Of a stretch of DNA of 64,000 bases, positions 35,973 through 44,761 are shown piece by piece; the stretch's first letter is position 1; every line of letters begins with the position of its first letter. The stretch spans positions 49,983 through 113,982 of the forward strand of contig JBEIGE010000009.1 of NCBI GenBank assembly GCA_040382055.1. Reading direction: 5' to 3'. Under the pieces are notes generated by a model that was not told where the DNA came from, did no database searches, and saw only the letters and a program-made list of their open reading frames with translations. The DNA is from JBEIGE01 sp040382055 (GTDB lineage Bacteria; Pseudomonadota; Gammaproteobacteria; Burkholderiales; Burkholderiaceae_C). A program made the translations under genes and the position numbers.

Positions 35973-36728
35973 TTTATCGACACGGTCAATCTGGCGCATC
36001 AAGGCGTCCAGCACGTCCTGGCCGGCCCCGAACTGCGCGTCAAACTCGACCGATTGGCGGGTTGTGCGCTCGGCAACCGCTGCAGATACGGCGATGGCAG
36101 GGCCAAGTGCGGCTTGCGTGACCTGAACCTCGCAAGCGCGCTGCAGCGTCCACAGACGCACGAAGGTCAAGGCCAGGGTCGGGCCCCAAGCCAGCAGACC
36201 ATGGTTGCGCAGGATCAACAGCGGCTTGTGACCCAGGTTGTGCAGCAGACGCGGTGTCTCTCCGCGATCGACCGTGATCCCCTCAAAGTCGTGATAGGCC
36301 ACCAGGCCGTGCAGCTGGGCCGAGTAAAAATTGTTTTGCGCCAGGCCGCCCTGTGTGCTGGCCACCGCCATGCCGGCCGTGGTGTGGGTGTGCATCACGC
36401 AATGGGCCTCACCCAGAGCCTCGTGGATGGCGGCGTGCACCGTAAAACCAGCCGGGTTTACGGGATAACTTGATCCGTCCTGGATCTCACCGCGCAGGTT
36501 GATCCTGACCAGGTTGCTGGCGGTCACCTCGTTGTAATGCAGTCCGAAGGGGTTGATCAGAAACTGCGGCTCGCCACCGCTGGCGGACTCAGGCACGCGC
36601 AAGGTGATGTGGTTGTAGATGATCTCGGTCCAGCCCAGCAAGGCAAAAATGCGGTAGCAGCCGGCTAGCGCCACGCGCGCACGCCATTCATCCGGGTGGC
36701 AGATGCAAGACAGATCTCTTTCACTCAT
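35958..36728 (-). CDS. class II aldolase/adducin family protein
   Basis: 256 aa with the class II aldolase zinc motifs: HTHTTAGMAV (His pair) and a later NHGLLAWG. It is close to the 3-oxo-tetronate/L-fuculose-type aldolase-adducin group; the substrate is unknown. The last residues (about SYQK) and the stop come from repeat copy B. It is divergent from radA. Confidence 0.87.
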   Translation of the reverse strand: MSERDLSCICHPDEWRARVALAGCYRIFALLGWTEIIYNHITLRVPESASGGEPQFLINPFGLHYNEVTASNLVRINLRGEIQDGSSYPVNPAGFTVHAAIHEALGEAHCVMHTHTTAGMAVASTQGGLAQNNFYSAQLHGLVAYHDFEGITVDRGETPRLLHNLGHKPLLILRNHGLLAWGPTLALTFVRLWTLQRACEVQVTQAALGPAIAVSAAVAERTTRQSVEFDAQFGAGQDVLDALMRQIDRVDKSYQK

Positions 36729-36821
36729 GGGTTTGGCGACGGCGCAAGGTTTGATTGATACATCAAGGTTACCTGAAGCCGGGCTGTGGTTTCATCCAGT
36801 ATCCTCCGGTATCATTGGACC

Positions 36822-38201
36822 ATGGCCAAAGACAAAACCATCTACACCTGCAATGAGTGCGGCGGTACCAGCCCGAAGTGGTTGGGCAAGTGCCCGCATT
36901 GCAACGCCTGGAACACACTGGTTGAGTCGGTGGCGCGAGCCGAATCACCGGTCAGCAACCGCTTTGCTTCGCTGGCCAAGACCGCTGAGGTGGCCTTGCT
37001 CAGTGACATCGAAGCCAGCGACGTGGACCGCACACCCACGGGTCATGAAGAGCTGGACCGGGTGCTGGGCGGCGGCATTGTTGAAGGTGGCGTGGTGCTG
37101 ATGGGTGGCGACCCTGGCATAGGCAAGTCCACGCTGTTGTTGCAGGCGCTGGATTCGCTGCAGCGCGGCGGAAAAAACACCTTGTATGTCACCGGCGAAG
37201 AAAGTGGTGCGCAGGTCGCGCTGCGCTCGCGTCGCCTGGGGCTAGACAAATCGCAGGTCAGGGTGCTGGCTGAAATCCAGCTTGAAAAAATCCTCGCCAC
37301 TCTCGCGGCCAACCAGCCCGATGTGGCGGTCATCGATTCCATTCAGACGGTGTATTCCGACCAACTCACCAGTGCACCGGGCTCGGTGGCGCAGGTGCGC
37401 GAGTGCGCCGCACACCTCACCCGCGCGGCCAAGGCCAGTGGTGTGTGCATAGTGCTGGTCGGCCATGTCACCAAAGAGGGCGCGTTGGCCGGCCCGCGTG
37501 TGCTGGAGCACATGGTCGACACCGTGCTGTATTTTGAAGGCGACACGCACAGCCAGTTCCGCTTGGTGCGCGCCATCAAAAACCGCTTTGGTGCGGTCAA
37601 TGAAATTGGCGTGTTTGCCATGACCGAAAAAGGCTTGAAGGGCGTGAGCAACCCGAGCGCTATTTTTCTCAGCCAGCACACCGAGCCCGTGCCGGGCAGC
37701 TGCGTGATGGTGACCCTGGAAGGCACGCGCCCCATGCTGGTGGAAATCCAGGCGCTGGTGGACAGCGGCGGGCCGTCCCCCCGGCGTCTGTCCGTGGGCC
37801 TGGACCGTGACCGCCTGGCCATGTTGCTGGCGGTGTTGCATCGCCATGCCGGGGTGGCGTGCATGGACCAGGACGTGTTTGTCAACGCGGTAGGCGGCGT
37901 TCGCATCAGCGAGCCCGCCGCCGATCTGGCGGTGATGCTGGCCATCACATCGAGCCTTCGTGGCAAACCGCTACCCAAGGGCTTTATTGCCTTTGGCGAA
38001 GTGGGTCTTGCCGGTGAGGTGCGCCCGGCCCCGCGCGGCCAGGAACGGCTCAAGGAAGCTGCCAAGCTGGGCTTTAGCGTGGCCGTGGTGCCCAAGGCCA
38101 ATGCCCCCAAAAAGCCCAATAGCAAGGAGTTTGAGGGGCTGACCATCCATGCGGTCGATCGCATCGAAGAGGCTTTGGCGGTGGTTCGAACGCTGACGTG
38201 A
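36822..38201 (+). CDS. radA: DNA repair protein RadA (Sms)
   Basis: 459-aa recombination ATPase. N-terminal zinc finger Cys10, Cys13, Cys24, Cys27; Walker A GDPGIGKST with Lys102; the RadA signature KNRFGAVNEIGVF; C-terminal Lon-like domain (residues about 290-459). ATG 36822 follows a TATCAT -10-like box by 6 nt, so the transcript may be leaderless. Full length. Confidence 0.95.
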   Translation: MAKDKTIYTCNECGGTSPKWLGKCPHCNAWNTLVESVARAESPVSNRFASLAKTAEVALLSDIEASDVDRTPTGHEELDRVLGGGIVEGGVVLMGGDPGIGKSTLLLQALDSLQRGGKNTLYVTGEESGAQVALRSRRLGLDKSQVRVLAEIQLEKILATLAANQPDVAVIDSIQTVYSDQLTSAPGSVAQVRECAAHLTRAAKASGVCIVLVGHVTKEGALAGPRVLEHMVDTVLYFEGDTHSQFRLVRAIKNRFGAVNEIGVFAMTEKGLKGVSNPSAIFLSQHTEPVPGSCVMVTLEGTRPMLVEIQALVDSGGPSPRRLSVGLDRDRLAMLLAVLHRHAGVACMDQDVFVNAVGGVRISEPAADLAVMLAITSSLRGKPLPKGFIAFGEVGLAGEVRPAPRGQERLKEAAKLGFSVAVVPKANAPKKPNSKEFEGLTIHAVDRIEEALAVVRTLT

Positions 38202-38340
38202 TGCAGGGCGTCGACGGCTTGAGGTCTCTCACAGGGACTCTGCGGCGATGACAAGGAAAGATGAGGGTAAAGTACGGTCGGTAAATGCTGAGGGTTGATA
38301 AGCTCCCAGCTTGTTTTCGTGAGCCTTGTGACCCCCTGCT

Positions 38341-38838
38341 ATGCAAATCCAGAAAATCATCGTTCCCATTGCCAGCGTGCTGCTGGTCATGGCTTCATTC
38401 AGCCTGTATGGTTGGCCCGGCGTGGCCGTGAGCGTGGGCGCGCTGGTCATGTGGTTGTTGTTGCACTTCAACCGCATGATGCAGGTGCTCAAGCGCGCTG
38501 CCGGACGGCCTATCGGCCATGTGGCCAGTGCAGTCATGCTCAACGCCAAGCTCAAACCCGGCGTCACCCTCATGCATGTGGTGGCCATGACCCAGGCACT
38601 CGGCCAACAGACCAGTGCCAAAGACGCCCAGCCCGAATGCTTTCGGTGGACCGATGGCTCTGAATCCTATGTGGATTGCGAATTCATCGGCGGCAAATTG
38701 ACAAAGTGGGCCTTGACACGGCCTGCGCCTGATGAGTCTGGAGCGGACTCTGTTTCAACCCCTGTTCCAGCCCCCGCACCAAGCCAGTCCAACGCGGCTG
38801 GCGCAACCCCCGTGCAACCTGACAGCGCTGCCCCGTAA
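38341..38838 (+). CDS. conserved membrane protein of unknown function
   Basis: 165 aa. Two transmembrane segments at residues about 5-20 and 26-42, then a soluble part with CFRWTDGSESYVDCEF (possible disulfide), then a Pro/Ala/Ser-rich tail. I do not recognise a function. It is 139 bp after radA and 45 bp before ilvE. Confidence 0.7.
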   Translation: MQIQKIIVPIASVLLVMASFSLYGWPGVAVSVGALVMWLLLHFNRMMQVLKRAAGRPIGHVASAVMLNAKLKPGVTLMHVVAMTQALGQQTSAKDAQPECFRWTDGSESYVDCEFIGGKLTKWALTRPAPDESGADSVSTPVPAPAPSQSNAAGATPVQPDSAAP

Positions 38839-38883
38839 AATCACGCCCAAGCCCATTTCACCCGCACCCCTGAGGAACAACCC

Positions 38884-39834
38884 ATGATCCCGCAACCCGC
38901 TTCGATGTCTGACCGTGATGGAAAAATCTGGATGGATGGCCAGATGGTCGACTGGCGAGACGCCAAAATCCATGTGCTCACCCACACCCTGCACTATGGC
39001 TGCGGCGCGTTCGAAGGTGTACGGGCCTACAACACGGTCAACGGCACGGCCATCTTTCGCTTGCAGGAGCATACCGAGCGGCTTTTCAATAGCGCCAAAA
39101 TTCTGCGCATGAACATCCCCTTTAGCAAGGAAGAAGTCATGCAGGCGCAAAAAGATGTGGTGCGCCAGAACCAGCTCGAGAGCTGCTACCTGCGCCCGCT
39201 GACTTGGATTGGCGATAAAAAGCTGGGTGTCTCGCCCAAGGGCAACACCATCCACCTGATGGTTGCCGCCTGGGCCTGGGGCGCTTATCTGGGCGAAGAA
39301 GGCTTGAAGCGCGGCATCCGCGTCAAGACCAGCAGCTACACCCGCCACGCCGTCAACATCACCATGACGCAGGCCAAGGCGGTGAGCAACTACACCAACT
39401 CCATTCTGGCGAATATGGAAGCCACCGACGACGGTTACGACGAAGCCCTGCTGCTCGATAGCTCCGGCTTTGTGTCTGAAGGTGCTGGCGAAAACATCTT
39501 TGTCATCAAAGATGGCGTGATTTACACCCCCGATCTGTCAGCCGGTGCGCTCAATGGCATTACCCGCAACACCGTGATGCATATCGCCAAGGATCTGGGG
39601 ATCGAAGTGGTGCAAAAACGCATTACCCGTGATGAGGTCTACATTTGTGACGAGGTGTTTTTTACCGGCACGGCCGCAGAAGTCACCCCCATCCGCGAGC
39701 TTGACCGCATCGAGATGGGCAAGGACGGCTATGTTGGTTCACGCGGCCCGATCACCGAGAAAATCCAGAATGCCTTTTTTGACATCGTCAACGGCCGAAA
39801 CCCCAAATATGCCCATTGGCTCAGCGCGGTCTGA
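38884..39834 (+). CDS. ilvE: branched-chain amino acid aminotransferase
   Basis: 316-aa fold IV PLP aminotransferase for leucine, isoleucine and valine. LHYGCGAFEGVRAY, the PLP lysine Lys165 in TQAKAVSNYTNS, GFVSEGAGENIF, and TRNTVMHIAKDLG are typical of group-I IlvE. GAGGAACAACCC precedes the ATG. A zinc-ribbon gene follows 21 bp downstream. Confidence 0.95.
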   Translation: MIPQPASMSDRDGKIWMDGQMVDWRDAKIHVLTHTLHYGCGAFEGVRAYNTVNGTAIFRLQEHTERLFNSAKILRMNIPFSKEEVMQAQKDVVRQNQLESCYLRPLTWIGDKKLGVSPKGNTIHLMVAAWAWGAYLGEEGLKRGIRVKTSSYTRHAVNITMTQAKAVSNYTNSILANMEATDDGYDEALLLDSSGFVSEGAGENIFVIKDGVIYTPDLSAGALNGITRNTVMHIAKDLGIEVVQKRITRDEVYICDEVFFTGTAAEVTPIRELDRIEMGKDGYVGSRGPITEKIQNAFFDIVNGRNPKYAHWLSAV

Positions 39835-39855
39835 AGCGTCACAATCCAGTTGCTC

Positions 39856-40062
39856 ATGAATAAACCCACCATAGAACTGCTCGCCAAAGACCTGAACCAT
39901 CAAGGCGGGGTGTTTTGCCCCAGCCCGCTGGCAGACATGAAGCTTTGGAACAGTCACCCCAAGGTCTATCTGGACGTGGCTCGCAACGGCCAGGCCAAGT
40001 GTCCCTATTGCGGCACGGTCTACGCCCTCAAAGCGGGCGAACACTTTGGCTCTGGCCACTAG
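39856..40062 (+). CDS. zinc-finger (CHCC-type) protein
   Basis: 68 aa. C-terminal zinc-finger KCPYCGTVYALK with an upstream Cys in FCPSPLADMK and His residues near HFGSGH, matching the small CHCC zinc finger family related to NDUFS6-like proteins. ATG 39856; TTG at 39850 is a less likely alternative. It lies between ilvE and waaF in a tight gene row. Confidence 0.83.
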   Translation: MNKPTIELLAKDLNHQGGVFCPSPLADMKLWNSHPKVYLDVARNGQAKCPYCGTVYALKAGEHFGSGH

Positions 40063-40110
40063 CCAAACCGCTTGGGCATCAGGCTTGCCCGGTGCCCTGA
40101 CCTGGCTCTC

Positions 40111-41100
40111 ATGACGCCCGTTCGCTCGTTGATCATCGCGCCCCAGTGGATTGGGGACGCGGTGATGACCGAGCCCTTGCTCAAACGTCTTCATGCCCGT
40201 GGCGAGCAGCTCACCGTGGGTGCGCTGCCTTGGGTGGCGCCGGTGTACCGGGCCATGCCGCAGGTGGCTGAAGTTATTGAGTTTCCGTTTGCGCACGGCG
40301 GCTTGCAGCTCAAAGGCCGGCGCAGTCTGGCGCGTGCGTTAAGCGGGCGGTTTGATATCGCCTATGTTTGCCCGAACTCGCTCAAAAGTGCCCTGTTGCC
40401 GTTTCTGGCCAGCATTCCCAAGCGGGTGGGCTATCTTGGCGAGGCCCGGGTGGGGCTGCTCACGCACCGGCTGAAAAACCCGGCCAAAGACCGTCGACCG
40501 CCCATGGTGGCTTTTTATTCTGCCTTGAGCGGCGACACCGATGTGGCCGCAGACCGCCCGCAACTGCACCTGCCCGTCGGGCAGCTTGAGGCGGTTCTGC
40601 AACAACTGGGGCTGAGCGGCAGCTATTACGTGTTTGTGCCGGGCGCAGAATACGGCCCCGCCAAACGCTGGCCGGTGCACCACTTTGCCAAACTGGCGCA
40701 ACAACTCAATGCGCCGGTGCTTCTTCTGGGCTCAGACAAGGAGGCAGCTTTGTGTGCCCAGATTGCTGATGCAGCCTTGCGCTGCCACAACCTGGCTGGC
40801 AAAACCACGCTGGCTGAGGCCTTTGCCCTGATTGCAGGTGCCCGGGCGGTGATCACCAACGACAGCGGTTTGATGCATGTAGCTGCTGCGCTGGACGTTG
40901 CGCAAGTGGCAATTTTTGGCTCTTCCAGCCCCCTGCACACCCCACCGCTGAGCGACAAGGCGCGCGTGATTTGGCTCAAGACCGACCCAACATACCAGCC
41001 CGCACTCGACTGCGCCCCCTGCTTTGAGCGCGAATGCCCGCTGGGGCATCTGCGTTGCCTCAACGACGTCTCACCCGAGATGATTATGCAAAATTTATAG
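40111..41100 (+). CDS. waaF: lipopolysaccharide heptosyltransferase II (WaaF)
   Basis: 329-aa GT9 glycosyltransferase that adds the second heptose to the LPS inner core. APQWIGDAVMTEPLL at the N-terminus and VITNDSGLMHVAAAL, then the terminal Cys-rich CAPCFERECPLGHLRCL, are typical. The last codon pair and TAG stop lie in repeat copy C. ATG 40111 is chosen because family homology begins there. Confidence 0.92.
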   Translation: MTPVRSLIIAPQWIGDAVMTEPLLKRLHARGEQLTVGALPWVAPVYRAMPQVAEVIEFPFAHGGLQLKGRRSLARALSGRFDIAYVCPNSLKSALLPFLASIPKRVGYLGEARVGLLTHRLKNPAKDRRPPMVAFYSALSGDTDVAADRPQLHLPVGQLEAVLQQLGLSGSYYVFVPGAEYGPAKRWPVHHFAKLAQQLNAPVLLLGSDKEAALCAQIADAALRCHNLAGKTTLAEAFALIAGARAVITNDSGLMHVAAALDVAQVAIFGSSSPLHTPPLSDKARVIWLKTDPTYQPALDCAPCFERECPLGHLRCLNDVSPEMIMQNL

Positions 41101-41140
41101 CAGTCAGACCAATCAGGAATTGGGCTAGTTGCTAATTTTG
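41091..41140 (+). repeat. short interspersed repeat, copy C
   Basis: Reads AATTTATAGCAGTCAGACC, then AATCAGGAATTGGGCTAG, then TTGCTAATTTTG. It forms nested inverted repeats: TAGCA...TGCTA outside and CCAAT-cagga-ATTGG inside. It carries the TAG stops of both convergent genes (41098-41100 plus strand; 41127-41125 minus strand). Confidence 0.65.
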
Positions 41141-42183
41141 TTTCTTGAACCGCGGCCCAGCAATTGCTCGGCTTCACTGGTCATACGGGCGATAACGTCA
41201 CTGGCTGGCGGTATGTCGTGGATCAAGCCCACCGCTTCACCAACGGTGGCGTGCGCTTTTGTGAAATCCCCGGTTTTCACGCCCTGCTCATACACCTCGC
41301 GCGCAGCCTCGGGATGCTGCCGCAAGTCGTCCACCCGGTCTTCCCACGCGCGGTGCAGTGTGTTGCGAATGGCCCGAAAGTCATAGGGTGCAGGCCATTG
41401 CTTGCGCCTCAAGATGTCAAACACACTGCTGCGGGCCGTGCCATCGCCATCGGTGTGCAGCGCCTGTTCTTTGGCGCCTTGTGCCGCCAGACTTTCACGT
41501 GTGGCCCACAGCCGTGAACCCACCAGGGCACCATCAGCACCAAGCATCATCGCGGCGGCCAGTCCCCGGCCGTCGGCAATGCCACCGGCACCCAGCAACA
41601 GGGTGTTGGGGGCCGAGCGAGCCAGGCTGTCGGCTATTTCGGGGATCAGGCTGAAACTGGAGCGGCCATTCATGGCGTTCATGCCGTGCCCGCCTGCTTC
41701 ACCCCCCTGGGCCACAATCAAGTGAGCGCCTGCTTCCAAGGCCAGATTGAGCTGGTCAAGGCGTTGAATCTGGCACATCAGGAGTGCGCCGGCCGCAGCA
41801 ATACGCTTTGCATAGGGCCGGGGGTCGCCAAAAGACAGCATGACCACGCGAGGCAGGGCTTGAGCCGGCTGGTCCAGCACCCAGTCCAGGGCAGAGGCGT
41901 CTTCGTCCATCTTCCAGGTGATAAAGCCTATACCGAGCCGTTGTGCCACTCCGCTTGCGCCAACTGCTGGTGCGTTGCTGGCGGGGTCTGTGGGCACGCT
42001 GCCTTGAAGTGCCAAGGTGTATTGCGCTTGTGTCCAGGCCAGGTCACCATAACCACCACCCACCAGTCCCAAAGCACCAGCACGTGCACAAGCCAGCGCC
42101 AAAGCGCCACCTGAGGCCAGCGCCATGGGTGCCAGTGCAATGGGGCTGGACAGGCCCAGTTGTTCCATCAGGCGTGTTTTCAT
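41125..42183 (-). CDS. nitronate monooxygenase / NAD(P)H-dependent flavin oxidoreductase
   Basis: 352-aa FMN TIM barrel of the 2-nitropropane dioxygenase family. VAQGGEAGGHG and LLGAGGIADGRGLAAAMMLGADG, LVGSRLWAT are the FMN/phosphate-binding segments. It lacks a strong ribosome site; the ATG 42183 is 6 nt after a CACAAT -10-like box and a terminator hairpin lies just upstream, so its transcript probably begins at or very near the ATG. Its C-terminal NKISN and TAG stop are encoded by repeat copy C. Physiological substrate unknown. Confidence 0.87.
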   Translation of the reverse strand: MKTRLMEQLGLSSPIALAPMALASGGALALACARAGALGLVGGGYGDLAWTQAQYTLALQGSVPTDPASNAPAVGASGVAQRLGIGFITWKMDEDASALDWVLDQPAQALPRVVMLSFGDPRPYAKRIAAAGALLMCQIQRLDQLNLALEAGAHLIVAQGGEAGGHGMNAMNGRSSFSLIPEIADSLARSAPNTLLLGAGGIADGRGLAAAMMLGADGALVGSRLWATRESLAAQGAKEQALHTDGDGTARSSVFDILRRKQWPAPYDFRAIRNTLHRAWEDRVDDLRQHPEAAREVYEQGVKTGDFTKAHATVGEAVGLIHDIPPASDVIARMTSEAEQLLGRGSRNKISN

Positions 42184-42217
42184 GCGGGGATTGTGCCGTA
42201 ACGCAGCAGTACAAGCC

Positions 42218-42243
42218 AAAAAAAAGCCACCCGGAGGTGGCTT
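42218..42243 (-). terminator. rho-independent terminator downstream of ampG
   Basis: On the minus strand: perfect 8-bp stem AAGCCACC / GGTGGCTT with a 4-nt loop, followed by eight T. It ends the ampG transcript, 214 bp after ampG and just 35 bp before the nitronate monooxygenase start. Confidence 0.85.
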
Positions 42244-42456
42244 GAAAAGTCCCCGGAGGGACGTCGTTGGGATCCTGAGTATCAGATTCAGCCAGCTTAT
42301 GAATACTGAGCTTGAAACCAAACCTCTATTGACTGTGACAGCAGTTGGAGGGACTTTATCGGCTTTGATTTACGCTGTATATCCCCCAAAAGGGTCAGAT
42401 GGGGGGTGCGTTATGAAATTGGCTTGCAGCTTGAGCCCAAAATGTGAGCTAACCCG

Positions 42457-43848
42457 TCAGTCCGGTAAAACTGCGGTGCTGTGGTCTTGTTTTTGGGTGG
42501 GATGAACGCGCGAGGCCAGCCACACCAGCAGCAGCACAGGCAGACCCAGCAGTGCGGTGGCGGTAAAGAAATGGGCGTAGCCGAAATGGTCCACGTAAAC
42601 ACCCGAGAAGCCAGCCAGCCACTTGGGCAGCAGCAGCATCATGGAACTGAACAAGGCGTACTGCGTCGCCGAGTAGCTGATATTGGTCAGGCTGGAGAGA
42701 TAAGCAATGAACGCAGCAGTGGCAATGCCACTGGACAGGTTGTCGGCTGAGATCACAAAAATCAGCCCGGTGAGGTCATGCCCCCGGGTGCTCAGATAAG
42801 CAAACAGCAGGTTGCTCGCTGCGCTCAGGACGGCCCCGAGCATCAGCACCCGCATCACGCCAAGCCGCATGGACAGTACCCCGCCGATAAACGCACCCAC
42901 TAACGTCATGATCACGCCATAGACCTTGGTGACGGCGGCCACTTCGTCCTTGGTGTAGCCCATATCCACATAAAACGGGTTGGCCATGATGCCCATGACC
43001 ACATCACTGATGCGGTACACCGCGATCAGCGCCAGGATCAGCGCGGCCTGCCAGCGGTAGCGGCCTATAAAGTCGGCAAATGGCTCCACCAGCGCCCCCT
43101 TGAGCCATGCCATCGCGTTGCGTGCTGGAGGCAGGTCATGCCTGGCTGGCTCTGCAGAAAACAGCACGGTCAGAACCCCCAAGCTCATGGACGCGGCCAT
43201 CACCAGGTAGGCGGTTTGCCAGGCGGCATGCTGGTAGCTGGCCGCATGGGCCACTTCGGCACGGGCTGCCAGCCATAAGACGCCTGCGCCGGCCCAGATC
43301 ATGGCCAGGCGGTAACCGGTTTGGTAAGCGGCGGCCAGCGCAGCCTGGCGCTCGGTGCTGGCCGATTCAATGCGAAAGGCATCCAGCGCAATGTCCTGGG
43401 TGGCGGAACTGGTGGCCACCAGCAGGGCACACCAGACCACTGGCATCAAGGATATTTTTGGGTCGTTCATGGCCATACCCACCAGCCCGGCCACGATGCA
43501 GGCCTGCGACAGCAGCAACCACGAGCGTCTGCGCCCCATCAAACGCGTCAGAACAGGAATCGGCAGGCGGTCGACCAGTGGTGCCCAGCACCACTTGAAG
43601 GCATAGGCCAGACCAACCCAACTCAGGTAACCAATGGTGGCGCGATTGATCCCGGCTTCACGCAGCCAAAAGCTTAAAGTGCCAAGTACCAGCAGCAGCG
43701 GCAGGCCCGCGGAAAAGCCCAGCGCCAGCATGCGCAGGGTAGGGGCTTCCAGGTACACCTTGAGCGTATCGCTCCAGCTCGGCCGCTTCAAGGCCTGAAG
43801 CGATGCACCACTCTTGACTTTGGCTTGATCGTCAGCATCTGAGTTCAT
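42457..43848 (-). CDS. ampG: muropeptide permease AmpG
   Basis: 463-aa MFS permease importing anhydro-muropeptides for wall recycling. The first segment FSAGLPLLLVLGTLSFWLREAGI, ATIGYLSWVGLAYAFKWCWAPLVDR and the SSATQDIALDAFRIE motif are AmpG signatures. About 12-14 hydrophobic segments. It is divergent from an M48 peptidase gene. Confidence 0.92.
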   Translation of the reverse strand: MNSDADDQAKVKSGASLQALKRPSWSDTLKVYLEAPTLRMLALGFSAGLPLLLVLGTLSFWLREAGINRATIGYLSWVGLAYAFKWCWAPLVDRLPIPVLTRLMGRRRSWLLLSQACIVAGLVGMAMNDPKISLMPVVWCALLVATSSATQDIALDAFRIESASTERQAALAAAYQTGYRLAMIWAGAGVLWLAARAEVAHAASYQHAAWQTAYLVMAASMSLGVLTVLFSAEPARHDLPPARNAMAWLKGALVEPFADFIGRYRWQAALILALIAVYRISDVVMGIMANPFYVDMGYTKDEVAAVTKVYGVIMTLVGAFIGGVLSMRLGVMRVLMLGAVLSAASNLLFAYLSTRGHDLTGLIFVISADNLSSGIATAAFIAYLSSLTNISYSATQYALFSSMMLLLPKWLAGFSGVYVDHFGYAHFFTATALLGLPVLLLVWLASRVHPTQKQDHSTAVLPD

Positions 43849-43900
43849 CTATTCATAATACGCGTAGCCTTATTCACAAAGCCCAAATTTGCGCTCACCC

Positions 43901-44740
43901 ATGAAATTTTCTCGCTCCGCATTGTTGGCCTTGCTGTCGGTGGTGTTGTTATCACCCGCACCCGCACAGCTACAAACCCGGGATGGCGTCGAAGTGGGTA
44001 AAAACTCGGCATTTACCCAACTGGTACCTGCGCAAGAGGTGGAGCATTCTGCAGCCCAACAATATGCCCAGTTACTGCAGCAAGCGGCTGCCAAAAACGC
44101 CCTGGTTTCCCGCGACGACCCGCAGTTGCAGCGGCTGCGCGCGATAGCCCGAAAAATCATTCCACAAAGCCTGGCGTGGAATCCGCGTGCCCGCGACTGG
44201 AAGTGGGAGGTCAACCTGATTGGCTCAAACCAGATCAACGCCTTTTGCATGCCCGGCGGCAAGATTGCTTTTTACACCGGCATTCTGGAAAAACTTCAGT
44301 TGACCGACGATGAAGTTGCCATGGTCATGGGGCACGAGGTGGCCCATGCCCTGCGTGAGCACGCGCGCGAGCGCATGGGTAAAAGCGCGGTGACACAGGG
44401 AGTTGCCCGGATTGGCGGCGTCATCGCGGCTGGAATTTTTGGGATTGACCCGCGTGTGACGGACACCCTGGCCCGGGGTGGTGCCAATCTGCTGGCCCTG
44501 GAGTTCAGCCGAGAAGACGAGTCCGAGGCTGACTTGGTAGGGATGGAAATTGCAGCGAAAGCGGGCTTTGACCCCCGCGCCGGTGTGAGCTTGTGGCAAA
44601 AGATGAGCGCCAACAACAAGGGCGCTCCACCGCAATGGTTGTCAACCCATCCTTCGGGCAGTAGCCGGATTGCCGAGATCGAGAAGAACCTGCCCCGCGT
44701 GATACCGCTCTACGAGCGGGCACTGGCGGACAAAAAATGA
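43901..44740 (+). CDS. M48-family zinc metallopeptidase (secreted)
   Basis: 279 aa; a signal peptide (residues about 1-22) then a peptidase domain with GHEVAHALREH (His145, Glu146, His149) and the third ligand in SREDESEADLVG. No multiple TM region, so it is closer to the BepA/LoiP-like periplasmic group than to HtpX. The ATG 43901 is preferred to a TTG at 43889. Role in envelope quality control inferred. Confidence 0.88.
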   Translation: MKFSRSALLALLSVVLLSPAPAQLQTRDGVEVGKNSAFTQLVPAQEVEHSAAQQYAQLLQQAAAKNALVSRDDPQLQRLRAIARKIIPQSLAWNPRARDWKWEVNLIGSNQINAFCMPGGKIAFYTGILEKLQLTDDEVAMVMGHEVAHALREHARERMGKSAVTQGVARIGGVIAAGIFGIDPRVTDTLARGGANLLALEFSREDESEADLVGMEIAAKAGFDPRAGVSLWQKMSANNKGAPPQWLSTHPSGSSRIAEIEKNLPRVIPLYERALADKK

Positions 44741-44761
44741 AGGTAAGCCCGCAGGGCCAGG

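Noticed and set aside
42299..42505. 68-aa plus-strand frame with a possible membrane helix in the ampG-nitronate monooxygenase gap
   Set aside because: No ribosome site, tail overlaps ampG antisense, and the last part has no protein-like pattern; possibly a remnant but not supportable.
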